A DNA stretch of 64,000 nt from Persephonella hydrogeniphila (GCF_900215515.1 NZ_OBEI01000004.1:59607-123606), one strand, 5' to 3'; positions 1-10,367 are shown, counted from the first letter of the stretch. A program made the numbers and translations. The notes: generated from the letters alone by a model not told the origin.

Positions 1-825
1 AGTTTTCTTCCATTCCTTGATTTTGCCAAGGTAAATATCGTAGATACCAAAGACACAATACAGGCTATTGATGTACTGTTAAAAAACGAAATTAAATCTA
101 TAGCATTTAAAGTAGAAAACGTAAATTTCTTTAAAATCGCTAAAAGCTTGGGGTTTTCACTTTTTCAGGGATATTACTTCTCAAAACCGTGTTTTGTTTC
201 AGGGGACAATTTTAGGCATAACAAATATGTAATAATCAAAATTTTAGATTCATCTTTAAAAAGAGAAGATATAGATAAAATACAGGAATACTTTAAAGCC
301 AATCCAGATATTGCTATAAAACTTATTAAGTTTATAAACTCTCCTTTTTTTGGACTAAGAAAAAATATCTCTTCAATTAAAAAAGCTCTACTACTTTTAG
401 GATACGAAAACTTAAGCAAATGGTTATCTTTGCTGTTATTTCTATCAGAAGATAGGAAGGGAAATACTTTAGAAAAAGCTACTTTTAGAGGAAAAATGAT
501 GGAGCAGATCTTATCTGATATAAACAAAGATCTGTCGGACAAAGCTTTTTTGACGGGTATTCTTTCATATATAACAGATTTTCTAAAAGACCAAGATATA
601 ATAAAAAAGCTAAGTCTTGATAAAGATATAAAAAATGCTCTCTTGAACAAAAAAGGTATCTTGAAAGATATTCTTGATTTACTTAGATTCATAGAAACAG
701 ATAGATTTGAAGAAGTAAATATGCTTATGGAAAAGTATAATTTATCAGCAGCTAAAATAATCAACTATGAATTAAAATACTTTGAGTGGTTTAACAGTAT
801 CAAAGATGAACTTGGATTACATTAA
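1..825 (+). CDS. EAL-HDOD signalling protein, C-terminal part
   Basis: The gene is open from the first base of the window, so its start lies upstream. The first ~65 residues match the end of an EAL (c-di-GMP phosphodiesterase) domain: a stretch ending in LGFSLFQGYYFSKP, the usual last strand and helix of that domain. The rest is an HDOD-like helical domain (a 'NPDIAIKLIKFINSPFFG' segment is typical). EAL-HDOD fusions (YuxH type) are usually signalling scaffolds with weak or no phosphodiesterase activity. The catalytic EAL motif itself lies outside the window, so activity cannot be judged. It overlaps the next gene by 20 bases and starts a run of c-di-GMP and chemotaxis-type genes. Confidence 0.8.
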   Translation, partial: SFLPFLDFAKVNIVDTKDTIQAIDVLLKNEIKSIAFKVENVNFFKIAKSLGFSLFQGYYFSKPCFVSGDNFRHNKYVIIKILDSSLKREDIDKIQEYFKANPDIAIKLIKFINSPFFGLRKNISSIKKALLLLGYENLSKWLSLLLFLSEDRKGNTLEKATFRGKMMEQILSDINKDLSDKAFLTGILSYITDFLKDQDIIKKLSLDKDIKNALLNKKGILKDILDLLRFIETDRFEEVNMLMEKYNLSAAKIINYELKYFEWFNSIKDELGLH

Positions 826-1966
826 CTATTTAAAAAGCTTACTTCTTTCAAAAAACTACCGTGAACTTCTGAAAGAGATAGAAGATGCCGATAGATCAGT
901 ACTTAATATATTTCTAAAAAATGCTGAACTTTCTAAATATATATACGACAACGCAGAGGTTATATTTGGGGATTTTTTGCAAAAATATTATCTAATAAAA
1001 AATAGAATTTATGTTAATAAAACTTTATCAAAAATATTGAATGAAGAAAACGGCAAATATATAAACGTATATTATTTTTCAAATAAGTATGGATATATAC
1101 CAACCATAAATAGCCATCACAGTTTTTTATTAAGAAGTTACCTTTTCTATCGAGTGAAAAAATGGCTCATCCCGTTTCCTGAGAATAAAGCTATATTTTT
1201 TGAAAAAAAGATAGACATTCCTCTACATTCTTTTAGCACATTAGTAGATATTTTTACCAATATAAAACTTTTTGATTTTAAAGAATGCATTTTTGTACCT
1301 TTTAATAAAGAAAAACGGGAAATGTTTAAAAAAATAGATATTTTCAGTTGGGATGTATTTGTGGGTATTTGCAATCTATACCTTGCAGGAAAAACAGAGA
1401 TAAAAATTGCAGATTTTTATAGATTTTTAAAAGGAAAATCAACAAAGCCAACATCAATAAATCAATTAAATCCTTTAAGAAGAAGATTAAAAATTCTATC
1501 AGAAGATGTAAAAACAAAAATCGACAATAAAAATATACAACTTTTAGATAAAAGTAATATTACCAGTAAATTTTCTTCCTATTTCTTGATTCCTTATGAA
1601 TTTTTTACCGTAGATCCAAAATTCAAAATACAGAAAAAGATAGCTTATTATCTTTTATTTATAACTCAGGTAAAGTATATAAGGAAAGATAAAAAAACTA
1701 TTAAAATTGGATCTATACTTACCGGTACTGGCTTAAATACTGAAGAAATTTACAAAAAAAGAGGCTTTTTTTATATTGAAGAAAAGTTCTGGAATGCTTA
1801 TGAACTAATAGAAAAGTTCACGGAAATAAAAATTAACACAAAATACTCCTGCATAGAAACATTTATAGATGCACCTTTAATGCTTAAACCAACAAAGGAG
1901 TATATAAAATTTATTCATAAATGCATTAATGGGGAAAATTCCTCTTATAATCCTTCAAAAATATAG
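806..1966 (+). CDS. Hypothetical protein
   Basis: A 386-residue protein of unknown function if translation starts at the ATG at 806, which overlaps the end of the EAL-HDOD gene; an in-frame TTG at 782 is an alternative. No signal peptide or membrane segment is visible. It is rich in Lys, Ile and aromatic residues, with a basic stretch near the middle (FLKGKSTKPTSINQLNPLRR). I do not recognise a family. The overlap suggests translational coupling with the upstream signalling gene. No catalytic motif was found. Confidence 0.6.
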   Translation: MNLDYINYLKSLLLSKNYRELLKEIEDADRSVLNIFLKNAELSKYIYDNAEVIFGDFLQKYYLIKNRIYVNKTLSKILNEENGKYINVYYFSNKYGYIPTINSHHSFLLRSYLFYRVKKWLIPFPENKAIFFEKKIDIPLHSFSTLVDIFTNIKLFDFKECIFVPFNKEKREMFKKIDIFSWDVFVGICNLYLAGKTEIKIADFYRFLKGKSTKPTSINQLNPLRRRLKILSEDVKTKIDNKNIQLLDKSNITSKFSSYFLIPYEFFTVDPKFKIQKKIAYYLLFITQVKYIRKDKKTIKIGSILTGTGLNTEEIYKKRGFFYIEEKFWNAYELIEKFTEIKINTKYSCIETFIDAPLMLKPTKEYIKFIHKCINGENSSYNPSKI

Positions 1967-2050
1967 ACTTTCCAATTTAAATAAAGATTACAAAATCAAA
2001 CATGTTATAAAATTTATTAATCATCCTCCCCAATTAATAGGGGGCTTAAA

Positions 2051-4585
2051 ATGACTTTACGAAAATTTCTGATTATTTATCTATCTCTTATGGTTCTGGT
2101 CGTTCTTCCCTTTTTATATCTCTCAATAATGAAAGTTCATCAGAACATCATCTATAAAAAAACAAAAACAGACACAGAGTTAATAGCAAAACAGACATTT
2201 AATGCTATGTTCCAAATTATGAAGAAAGGCTGGCAGAGAAAAGATCTCCTTGATTTCCTCAAAAGTATAAGAAAAGATCTTCAAAACAGTCCGTATACCC
2301 TGGACATTTATCGAACCCAGAAAGTAGAAAAAATATTTGGTAAAGTTGAGCAACCTCCCTTTACCGAAGATGTATTAACTGCTATAAAACAAAAAAGACA
2401 GCAAATTACAGAAAAATCTGGAAAAATTGAGTATATCTTTCCCGTTATAGCAAAAGATGTATGTATAAAATGTCATACCAATGCACAATCTGGGGATGTT
2501 CTCGGAGCTATAAGAGTCAGCGCAGATGTACAGTCAATTATTTCCGAAACCAAAAAAGATTTTTCAAAAACCCTTCTTTCAATAATTACGATTCCTCTAT
2601 CTATTGCTCTCATACTGGGTATTTACCTAACAAAGAGGGTTAGAACAGGTATAGACAAACTTTATAAAGAGATACAAAAGATATCAACAATGAAAGACTT
2701 AGAAAAAATCAGAAAAGAAAAATTTAGTTTTCCTATTCAGGAATTTAATCTTATTTTTGAAGGTATCAAAAAAATTGTGGACAAAATGTCAAATATTGCC
2801 GTTGATAAAGAAATACTGGAAATGGAGATCGCCTTATTAGAAAAATTTATTATAACTTCTGATGTAATAAAAAACTGGAAAGATTATATAAATCTTCTCT
2901 TAAAAGAGATAAATCAGGTTATGAGAATTTACACTATATTCTCTGTTTTTAAAATAGGAGACAATCTGTTTGAAATAGAACTTTTCTGGTACTTTTATCC
3001 AGAAGAAAAGATGAAAAAAGATATGGAGAAACTTATAAAAGAGAAACTTGTAGAGACGTTTTCAGTTGATTATGAAGAAATTACATTACATATAAATCAT
3101 AACGTATCTTCTAAAGAAGCATGCGTTATAAGATCTGTATTCAAAGATATAAAACTACAGACAAAAAGTCTCATACTAGAAAGACCTTCTATTGGAGGAA
3201 TAATTGGTGTTGGAGTTGGCTCAGACTCTTTAAGTGACAAAACAAAGATTCTTGTTATAGAAAGTATCCTTTCCACCCTCTTAAATGTTGTAGGTTCAAT
3301 TAAAGCTATATACAGATATACAAAAGATCTGGAGTATTACGCAACAAGAGATCCTCTAACAAACCTTTACAATCAGAGGGTGTTCTGGGAACTTATTAAT
3401 TACGAGGTTAAAAGAGCCTCCACACATAAGTACAAATTCTCTTTACTTGTTATTGATCTTGATAACTTCAAAGCTATCAACGATAGCTACGGCCATAAAT
3501 TTGGGGACAAATTTTTAATTGAAGTTGCGAACTTATTGGAACAATCAATAAAGCCCGGTGATATTGTTGCAAGGTACGGAGGAGATGAGTTTGTAATTGT
3601 TCTTCCTGAAACAGATGCAGAAAAAGCAAAGATTGTAGCTAAAAGAATAGTAGAGACTGCAAACAGCTTTTATATTAATACCCCAGATGGAAAAAAGATA
3701 AACCCTCAGTTTTCTGTAGGGATTGCCACCTTTCCTGACAATGCAGACAACGAAAAAGATCTATTTACTATAGCTGACTCAATGATGTACAAAGCCAAAA
3801 TGTCTGGAAAAGGGCATGTTAGATTTCCTACAGAAAGCGATATGCAAGAGATCATTAAAAAAGAGCAAGAAATAAATCTTCTGTTAATAGATTCTATAAA
3901 TAAAGGAAATGTGATACCTGTTTTTCAACCGATAATAAATAATAAGACAGGTGATATTTTTGCCTATGAGGTTTTGAGCAGATTAAGAATCAATAACAGA
4001 CTTATTCCTGCCTCTAAATTCATTGAAGTAGCGGAAAAAACTGGACTTATTCATAAGATGGATCTTATTTCTATAGAAAAAGCTTTGAAATATCTTAAAG
4101 ATAGCAATAAAAAAATATTCATCAATCTCAATCCCAAATCTTTTACAATCCAGGATTTCTTCAAAAATATAAGAAGTATAATGGAAAAATACAGGATCCG
4201 TACAGAAAGAATAGTCTTTGAAATAACAGAAAGAGATACTGTGAAAAATTTTTCCCTCTTGCAAAATCTTATAAATGAACAGAAAGAGCATGGTTTTTAT
4301 TTCGCTATAGATGATTTCGGGAGTGGCTTTTCATCGTTTTATTATCTGAAACAGCTTCCCATTGATTTTATAAAAATAGAAGGTGAATTTATCAGGAATA
4401 TAACACTTGACGAAAAAGATAAAGCCTTTGTTGAAAGCATTATAATACTTGCGAAAAAACTTAACATAAAGATTATCGCTGAATATGTAGAATCAGAAGA
4501 AATTCTTGAAATGGTAAAAGAGCTGGGAATTGAGTACGCTCAGGGATATTACATAGGAAAACCAAACATCAAAGTGGACATCTAA
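2051..4585 (+). CDS. Haem-sensing GGDEF/EAL-type c-di-GMP enzyme
   Basis: An 844-residue membrane protein. A transmembrane segment at about residues 5-27 is followed by a periplasmic domain holding a c-type haem motif CIKCH (C138, C141, H142), a second membrane segment at about 174-195, a cytoplasmic linker, a GGDEF domain (RYGGDEF, GGDEF at about 510-514) and an EAL-type domain. The EAL signature reads EVL (near residue 640), but later motifs are present (DDFGSG, IKIEGEF). The diguanylate cyclase motif is intact; the phosphodiesterase half may be weaker because of EVL. The haem site suggests sensing of redox state, oxygen or NO in the periplasm (inference). The start has a good ribosome binding site, AGGGGG, before the ATG. 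Confidence 0.85.
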   Translation: MTLRKFLIIYLSLMVLVVLPFLYLSIMKVHQNIIYKKTKTDTELIAKQTFNAMFQIMKKGWQRKDLLDFLKSIRKDLQNSPYTLDIYRTQKVEKIFGKVEQPPFTEDVLTAIKQKRQQITEKSGKIEYIFPVIAKDVCIKCHTNAQSGDVLGAIRVSADVQSIISETKKDFSKTLLSIITIPLSIALILGIYLTKRVRTGIDKLYKEIQKISTMKDLEKIRKEKFSFPIQEFNLIFEGIKKIVDKMSNIAVDKEILEMEIALLEKFIITSDVIKNWKDYINLLLKEINQVMRIYTIFSVFKIGDNLFEIELFWYFYPEEKMKKDMEKLIKEKLVETFSVDYEEITLHINHNVSSKEACVIRSVFKDIKLQTKSLILERPSIGGIIGVGVGSDSLSDKTKILVIESILSTLLNVVGSIKAIYRYTKDLEYYATRDPLTNLYNQRVFWELINYEVKRASTHKYKFSLLVIDLDNFKAINDSYGHKFGDKFLIEVANLLEQSIKPGDIVARYGGDEFVIVLPETDAEKAKIVAKRIVETANSFYINTPDGKKINPQFSVGIATFPDNADNEKDLFTIADSMMYKAKMSGKGHVRFPTESDMQEIIKKEQEINLLLIDSINKGNVIPVFQPIINNKTGDIFAYEVLSRLRINNRLIPASKFIEVAEKTGLIHKMDLISIEKALKYLKDSNKKIFINLNPKSFTIQDFFKNIRSIMEKYRIRTERIVFEITERDTVKNFSLLQNLINEQKEHGFYFAIDDFGSGFSSFYYLKQLPIDFIKIEGEFIRNITLDEKDKAFVESIIILAKKLNIKIIAEYVESEEILEMVKELGIEYAQGYYIGKPNIKVDI

Positions 4586-4608
4586 AAACAAATGGTAAGG
4601 AGAGTTTT

Positions 4609-6609
4609 ATGGAAGAGCAGAAGATATTAGAAAAAACGATTCAAAACTTGATGGAAGATCCTGATATAAAAATTTTTTTAAGTAGAGACCTTTTAGAAAC
4701 TACCAAAAATAAACTATCTGAATTACTGAAAAACTTACCAGATTTTAACAATTATCTCATTGAAAAAAAACTAACAGATTTTGGTAGTTACATTTTTGAA
4801 ACCGGAGTTCCGGTAAAAATATTTTCAAAAATCACAAACATATTAGAAAACATTCTGCCATTTTCCCAAAATATGACGAAAAATTATATGTCTCGAGGAT
4901 ATTTAATCCAAATGATAAGGATACATAAAGAGGCTATTTTTCCTGTTTATCTCCAAATGGAAAATATGAAAGAGATAAAAATGTTAGAACATTTTAGAAG
5001 GCACCTACTTTATCTTCTACAGGTGATCACAGCAATTGAAGAAGAAATGTATTACCAATTTGAACCTTTTGACGAAAAAAAATGCCCCCTACATAATTGG
5101 TTAACCTCCGATGAAGCTACAAAAATTTTCGACAAAGAGATAAAGCGTATAAAAAATATACACAACTCTATACATAGATTAAGTACCCTTCTTTTAGAGC
5201 GAATGAAGAACTTTCAGTACTACTCTGCAGTAAAGATATATGACGAGATTTTTAAAAATTCATTACACTTACTTTTTTATTCCAGATCCTATACAGAAAA
5301 TCTTTTAACTGAAAAAAAAGAAAAACTTCAAAAAATAGTAAGAAAATTAAGAAGTCTTTCTGAACAAGATACAGTAACAAGAATTCACAATGACATCAGA
5401 TTATTTAAAGTTTTAAAGATACATATGCGTTCAAAAAAGGAGTTTTATATTGCGATATTTGATATCGATGATTTTAGATACATTAATCAGGTATACGGTT
5501 TTAAAATCGGGAATATTCTCCTTAAAGAAGTAGCAAAAACTTTAGAATCTTTCAAAAGTAAATACAAAATTTTAAATTTTAAAACCGGTAGTAACTCTTT
5601 TGTTAGTATCATATTTGAGAAAAATGTAGAAAACATTATAAAAGATATAAAGAAGAGCACAGAAAATATTGAATTAGATGTAAAGATAGATACCCACTCT
5701 GTAAAATTTTATCCGAAACTTACAGCTGCCTATCTTAAGGTAGATAATTTCTTCTCCTCTCCAGATGAGGTACTGGAGATACTGGATATAGTTCTTTATA
5801 GAGGAAAAAGAGAAAATAAAGGAAGTATAGTCAGTTATGATAAGAAAAAAGATTCAAAGATAGAAGTTGCCAAATGCCTCGATAAACAGATTTTTTTAGG
5901 ATATGCAATAAAGGAAAATAAAATTAAACCTTTCTTCCAACCTATCTTTAATATCAAAACAGGCGAAATTCTTGGATTTGAAGCCCTATTTAGAATAGAG
6001 AGAGATGGAGAAATATATCCCGCAGGAGATTTTATAAATATTGCATACAAAACAGGCTTGATAGCAGAAGTAGATAAACTGATAACAAAATATATACTCT
6101 CTAACATGGATATTTTAAATAGATACACAATTTTTTTAAATATATCTCCACAAACATTGAAAGAAAAGTGGTTTGTTGAGTCTGCCAGATATTTGGACAA
6201 TTGTGTTTTTGAAATTACTGAACAGATGGCTTTTGAAAATATAAACAAACTTAAAATGCTTAATATCGAAACATCTAACAGTATGGCTTTAGATGATTTT
6301 GGCTCGGGATACTCCTCGATAAAAACGGTGGTTGAACTTGCCTCACACAATGTGATTTCTTTTCTCAAAATAGATGGAGCTATCATCAGAGATATAGATA
6401 AAAACAGGGAAAGTTTTTTTATTGTTGAAAGTATAGTGAAAATCGCAAAAACTCTTAGTTTAAAAACTGTTGCTGAGTTCATTGAGAATAAAAGAATTTT
6501 AGAAATCATAAGAAACCTTCAGATAGATTATGCTCAAGGTTTTTATCTTGGCAAACCGTCACCTATAACTGAAATAAATAATTTCAAAATATTGAAGACA
6601 AAGGAGTAA
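4609..6609 (+). CDS. Degenerate GGDEF, intact EAL phosphodiesterase with zinc-binding-like sensor
   Basis: A soluble 666-residue protein. The N-terminal ~240 residues are helical and contain a Cys/His cluster (KCPLHNWL, then NIHNSIHRL) resembling the CZB zinc-binding domain seen in the chemoreceptor two genes on. The GGDEF motif is replaced by GSNSF, so cyclase activity is unlikely. The EAL domain keeps its signatures: FEALFRI, NISPQTL, ITEQMAFEN, DDFGSGYSS, LKIDGA. The likely role is c-di-GMP hydrolysis, perhaps controlled by zinc or by GTP bound to the dead GGDEF domain (inference). It follows the haem GGDEF gene by 23 bases with an AAGGAGAG ribosome binding site and precedes the chemoreceptor gene by 3 bases. 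Confidence 0.82.
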   Translation: MEEQKILEKTIQNLMEDPDIKIFLSRDLLETTKNKLSELLKNLPDFNNYLIEKKLTDFGSYIFETGVPVKIFSKITNILENILPFSQNMTKNYMSRGYLIQMIRIHKEAIFPVYLQMENMKEIKMLEHFRRHLLYLLQVITAIEEEMYYQFEPFDEKKCPLHNWLTSDEATKIFDKEIKRIKNIHNSIHRLSTLLLERMKNFQYYSAVKIYDEIFKNSLHLLFYSRSYTENLLTEKKEKLQKIVRKLRSLSEQDTVTRIHNDIRLFKVLKIHMRSKKEFYIAIFDIDDFRYINQVYGFKIGNILLKEVAKTLESFKSKYKILNFKTGSNSFVSIIFEKNVENIIKDIKKSTENIELDVKIDTHSVKFYPKLTAAYLKVDNFFSSPDEVLEILDIVLYRGKRENKGSIVSYDKKKDSKIEVAKCLDKQIFLGYAIKENKIKPFFQPIFNIKTGEILGFEALFRIERDGEIYPAGDFINIAYKTGLIAEVDKLITKYILSNMDILNRYTIFLNISPQTLKEKWFVESARYLDNCVFEITEQMAFENINKLKMLNIETSNSMALDDFGSGYSSIKTVVELASHNVISFLKIDGAIIRDIDKNRESFFIVESIVKIAKTLSLKTVAEFIENKRILEIIRNLQIDYAQGFYLGKPSPITEINNFKILKTKE

Positions 6610-6612
6610 GAT

Positions 6613-7893
6613 ATGTTTTTCAAAAAAAGATCTACAGGAATTGAAGAAAAGAAAACAACAGATCCTTCTACATTTGACAATATTTTACCAGAATTTGCAA
6701 AGGCTATTTACAATAGTTCTTTAACATCCGGAGCTGGATTTGAGATTAAGGTTGAAGTTGAATCATACTATCAACACTTAAAAGATATTTTTGTCCGAAC
6801 AGACAATATTTCAAACTTATTGGACAATATCCAAAACCATGTTGATCAAGTCAACAGCTTTCAAAACTCTCTAAAAGGGATGATTCACAATGCAGGTTCA
6901 TCTTTGGAAGAAACGATAAGAATAATAAATATTTCGGAAAGTACAATAATACAACTTGTCAGATCAATGGATAATTTAAAAAAAAATATCAACGGGATAA
7001 GGGATGTGCTTAATATAATATCTGAAATATCAAATCAAACTAATTTATTAGCATTAAATGCGGCTATAGAAGCTGCAAGAGCAGGTGAACATGGTAAAGG
7101 TTTTGCTGTTGTTGCCGATGAAGTGAGAAATTTGGCTACAAAAGCAGCTCAGAATATTGAGAATATAGGTACTGTCATAGAAAATATAATATCAGATACA
7201 AACAAAAATGTAGATGAAGTTATTTCGGTAAAAAACACTATATCAAAAATTACACAGAATTCTGAGAATATCTCATCAATTTTTTTAGAAGTTAAAGAAA
7301 AAAATGACAATATATCTCTCAAAGTAGAAAAAGCCTACAGTGAAATACTAAATATATCGGATAGCCTTAAAGTTATAATTCAAGATATAAAAGGTATAGA
7401 ATCTTTACTTGGAAATATTGTTACCCTTGCAGAGAATGTTTCCAGTAAAACAAGTAACAATCTTGAAGAATACCTTTCAATATGGCAAAAAATCACACAA
7501 AATCAAAAATCATTCAGTACAGAATTACTGAAAAGGATTGTTGACCATGCAGTCTGGATGGAAAAAATTTCTCTATCTTTGGAAGGAAAGATTGACTGGA
7601 CACCAACAGACCATACACAGTGTAATTTGGGGAAATGGTACTACTCAAAAGGAAAAGAAGAAATAAAAATGTACGACCAACAGGCTGTAGAGATTTTTAA
7701 TTCCATTGAAGAACCTCATGCAAGGTTACACACCATAGGAATTTCGGCAATAAGAAAAGCAAAAGAAAAAGAAGCAAAAGAAGCTATCGAACTGGCAAAA
7801 AAAATGTACCGTGAATCAAAAGAAATCATTGACAAACTTTTCCAGTTATATAATGTTGTTAGTATAAACGTAAACGCCGGAGAAACAAGATGA
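6613..7893 (+). CDS. Soluble chemoreceptor with C-terminal CZB domain
   Basis: A 426-residue methyl-accepting-type protein without membrane segments. The conserved hairpin tip lies at about residues 138-175 ([16 protein letters not shown], then [13 protein letters not shown]) and is the contact region for CheA/CheW. The C-terminus is a CZB domain with [11 protein letters not shown] at about 334-344 plus flanking His residues (VDHAVW, EPHARLH), which bind zinc in this family. There is no periplasmic sensor, so it should sense a cytoplasmic signal. It sits in an operon with two c-di-GMP enzymes, suggesting a shared signal between taxis and c-di-GMP. Confidence 0.9.
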   Translation: MFFKKRSTGIEEKKTTDPSTFDNILPEFAKAIYNSSLTSGAGFEIKVEVESYYQHLKDIFVRTDNISNLLDNIQNHVDQVNSFQNSLKGMIHNAGSSLEETIRIINISESTIIQLVRSMDNLKKNINGIRDVLNIISEISNQTNLLALNAAIEAARAGEHGKGFAVVADEVRNLATKAAQNIENIGTVIENIISDTNKNVDEVISVKNTISKITQNSENISSIFLEVKEKNDNISLKVEKAYSEILNISDSLKVIIQDIKGIESLLGNIVTLAENVSSKTSNNLEEYLSIWQKITQNQKSFSTELLKRIVDHAVWMEKISLSLEGKIDWTPTDHTQCNLGKWYYSKGKEEIKMYDQQAVEIFNSIEEPHARLHTIGISAIRKAKEKEAKEAIELAKKMYRESKEIIDKLFQLYNVVSINVNAGETR

Positions 7894-8246
7894 ACAAAGA
7901 GTTACAAAAACTGCTTGATAGTCTGGTAGAAAAGCTTGAAGAGGAAAAAAAGCTTATTATTCTATCCCTAAAGGATTCACAGTATATTGAAAAGCTCAAT
8001 CAGGTTATAGAAGAAAAAAGGGAGATTCTTTCCAGACTATCCCGTTTTGAAGCTAAAGATTTTGAAGGATTTAAAGAAAAATTGGAGCACATAAAAACTC
8101 TAAGTCAGATAAATCTTAATCTTGCAGCAAACAACGCCCAGTTTATAGAAGAGATCTTTTCCTCTATATTTGATGAGCCAAAAAAATACGACCAGTCTGG
8201 CACAGTCCAGCAGCACCAGAAAGGTCTTTTTAACAAAAAGATTTAA
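7890..8246 (+). CDS. FlgN-like helical protein
   Basis: A 118-residue, almost wholly helical, Lys/Glu-rich protein starting with a 4-base ATGA overlap with the chemoreceptor gene. Length and layout (long coiled-coil helices with a flexible polar C-terminus) resemble FlgN-type flagellar export chaperones, but no diagnostic residue can be shown. No other flagellar gene is in the window, so the assignment is tentative. It overlaps the end of the convergent transporter gene by 4 bases. Confidence 0.55.
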   Translation: MNKELQKLLDSLVEKLEEEKKLIILSLKDSQYIEKLNQVIEEKREILSRLSRFEAKDFEGFKEKLEHIKTLSQINLNLAANNAQFIEEIFSSIFDEPKKYDQSGTVQQHQKGLFNKKI

Positions 8247-9571
8247 AAAATAGTATATTTAAGCCACAGTAAACCAAGGGCTACAATAACAGTAACAACT
8301 GTTACAGGAGTTCCCTGTTTAACAAACTCAAAGAATTTTATAGGATATCCTTCTCTTTCAGACAGACCAGCAGCAACAACGTTTGCAGAAGCCCCTATAA
8401 TTGTAAGATTTCCTCCAAGACAGGCTCCAAGAGCAAGAGCCCACCATAAAGGTTCCACATCAAAGGTAGCCGTTTTGCCTAAATCTATAAGGACGTAAGA
8501 CATAGCCATTGTAAAAGGAATGTTATCTACAATACCGGATATCACTGCAGAAAGACTGCCGAGGATAAGTATACCTGAAATAGGGTCTGTAATCACACCT
8601 GCAACAAGATGAGCTGCATCCTCAAAAACACCTGAATGTTCAAGTCCTCCTATAACAACAAACAAACCTAAGAAAAACATAAGAGTTGTCCACTCAACCC
8701 TTTCAAATATCTTTTCTGGATTTTCCCTTGACCAAATCATAAGTATAGACGCCATAAAGAGAGCTATAGTACCTGCTTCAAGATGGAGTATATGGTGCAG
8801 GAAAAACAGTAAAATAGTGATACCGAATACAATAAGTCCTTTCCTCATCAATATAACATCATACTCAACCCTTTGTTCCTCAACGATTCTCATAATCTCT
8901 TTCTGATCGGTAATCTTAGGTTCAAGATCCCCCCGGAACTTCATCATGGCAATAAAAACTATTGTACCTATTATATGTGTTACGACAACAATAGGTGCGA
9001 TATTCACAATAAAATCCATAAATGTGAACCCACCAAGTGAACCTATAATAATATTTGGAGGATCTCCTATCAGAGTTGCGGTTCCTCCTATGTTTGAAGC
9101 GAGAACTGTCGCTATTACATAGGGAATAGGTTTCAGCTTAAGCTTAGAAGTTATAGATATAAGAATTGGTATCATAAATAAGACAGTTGTTACATTGTCC
9201 AAAAACGCAGAAAGAACAGCTGTAAGCATGGTAAATGTAAGTATTATCTTAAAGGGATCTCCCTTTGTTATTTTCAGTGCTACAGAAGAAAGAATCGAGA
9301 AAAATCCACTCTCAATCAATACAGAAACTATTACCATCATTCCTATAAGAAGAAACATAGTGTTATGGTCAATAGACTCCCACGCTGATTCTGGCGTTAC
9401 TACTCCAAGAAAAACAGCTAACATTCCTCCTAATAGAGCTGCCGGTACCCTGTGGAAAAACTTTTCCAGTATGATCATTGCGTAAGTACCGACAAAAAGA
9501 AGAATAGAAATCCAGTAGAGATCTTCTTTTGAGCCGAGACCTATCATTCCTAATATTGTTTGATGTTCCAC
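8243..9571 (-). CDS. Ion transporter, ArsB/NhaD/SLC13 (IT) superfamily
   Basis: A 442-residue polytopic membrane protein with about 10-11 hydrophobic segments. It carries two family-typical regions: FLDNVTTVLFMIPI and LASNIGGTATLIGDPPN in the first half, and IVDNIPFTM and LGACLGGNLTIIGASANVV in the second half, the inverted repeat expected for IT-superfamily carriers (P-protein/ArsB/NhaD). The substrate could be Na+/H+, arsenite or a dicarboxylate; sequence alone does not settle it. It lies just downstream of a universal stress protein gene on the same strand, so the two are probably co-transcribed. Confidence 0.85.
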   Translation of the reverse strand: MEHQTILGMIGLGSKEDLYWISILLFVGTYAMIILEKFFHRVPAALLGGMLAVFLGVVTPESAWESIDHNTMFLLIGMMVIVSVLIESGFFSILSSVALKITKGDPFKIILTFTMLTAVLSAFLDNVTTVLFMIPILISITSKLKLKPIPYVIATVLASNIGGTATLIGDPPNIIIGSLGGFTFMDFIVNIAPIVVVTHIIGTIVFIAMMKFRGDLEPKITDQKEIMRIVEEQRVEYDVILMRKGLIVFGITILLFFLHHILHLEAGTIALFMASILMIWSRENPEKIFERVEWTTLMFFLGLFVVIGGLEHSGVFEDAAHLVAGVITDPISGILILGSLSAVISGIVDNIPFTMAMSYVLIDLGKTATFDVEPLWWALALGACLGGNLTIIGASANVVAAGLSEREGYPIKFFEFVKQGTPVTVVTVIVALGLLWLKYTIF

Positions 9572-9583
9572 CGCTACGCCCCT

Positions 9584-10360
9584 TTACTCTTTGTCTTTAA
9601 ATATGCTTATTGAAGTTTCTGAATTTTCTATATAGGACTCTCTATCCTTTATATCCTCATTTATCACTAAAAGATCATATTCATGTGTCCGTGCATAATA
9701 AGGTATCTCTTTCTTAGGGTCTCCCTTTATTATAATAAGCTCTGCCTCTTCTCCAGATAAAGCTTCAGCGATTTTCCTTTTTACTGTGTCTATATGCTCT
9801 TTAAACAGTTCAGCAACAAGCTGTTTCGCTTCTTCATCAGGATGAGTTTTCCTGAGTCTGTTTTCATAGAAGGACTCATAAAAAGATGTAATCATATTGA
9901 AATCTACACCCAGTTTGCTGGCAAAGAGATAGGCAGATTTTATATAGTAAGGTGTAGAGCTCTCTTTATCTATATTGATAAGTACCTTGTTAATACGGTA
10001 TTCATCCTCTTTTAACATGATAATATCCAAGTTCTCTAACTTTTTAACCAACTTTTCGGAGGTTGTGATCTTAAAGATATGTTCTAAAGGAGATATCTTT
10101 TCCTGAGTAACGATGAGAAGATCAGGTTTCTCTGCTTCAATCTCTTCTGTAGCTTCATCAAACTCCAATTGATTTTTTATATCAAAATCTACATCTTTTG
10201 AAGAAAGAACAGATACAGCCTTTTCTTTTTCTTCCTGAGGAATGTCAATGAGATACAGGATTAACTTTTTCTGAAGTTTCTCAGATATGAATATGGCAAC
10301 GTCTAAATTATTAAAGTTCAGTTTTTTTTGCTGTAAAAAAATTATTTTATTAACAGGCAT
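9584..10360 (-). CDS. Tandem universal stress protein-like protein
   Basis: A 258-residue protein that reads as two alpha/beta halves. The second half has the UspA pattern: an N-terminal strand (INKVLINIDKES), a long helix, and a C-terminal ELIIIKGDPKKEIPYYARTHEYDLLVIN segment. The usual G-x2-G-x9-G ATP-binding signature is not evident, so nucleotide binding is doubtful. Its gene begins inside a stable inverted repeat that contains the ribosome binding site. It is followed after 12 bases by the IT-family transporter, and pairs of Usp proteins with carriers are common (known of the family). Confidence 0.7.
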   Translation of the reverse strand: MPVNKIIFLQQKKLNFNNLDVAIFISEKLQKKLILYLIDIPQEEKEKAVSVLSSKDVDFDIKNQLEFDEATEEIEAEKPDLLIVTQEKISPLEHIFKITTSEKLVKKLENLDIIMLKEDEYRINKVLINIDKESSTPYYIKSAYLFASKLGVDFNMITSFYESFYENRLRKTHPDEEAKQLVAELFKEHIDTVKRKIAEALSGEEAELIIIKGDPKKEIPYYARTHEYDLLVINEDIKDRESYIENSETSISIFKDKE

Positions 10361-10367
10361 TTTAAAG

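Noticed and set aside
174..764. Long minus-strand frame opposite the EAL-HDOD gene
   Set aside because: Composition is that of an antisense shadow, no ribosome binding site, and the plus strand encodes a recognisable domain.
5835..6509. 224-codon minus-strand frame opposite the EAL domain
   Set aside because: Ser/Ile/Phe-rich shadow of a conserved phosphodiesterase domain.
8243..8246. Four-base overlap of convergent genes as a special regulatory element
   Set aside because: Stop codons simply interlock; no hairpin or terminator seen there.
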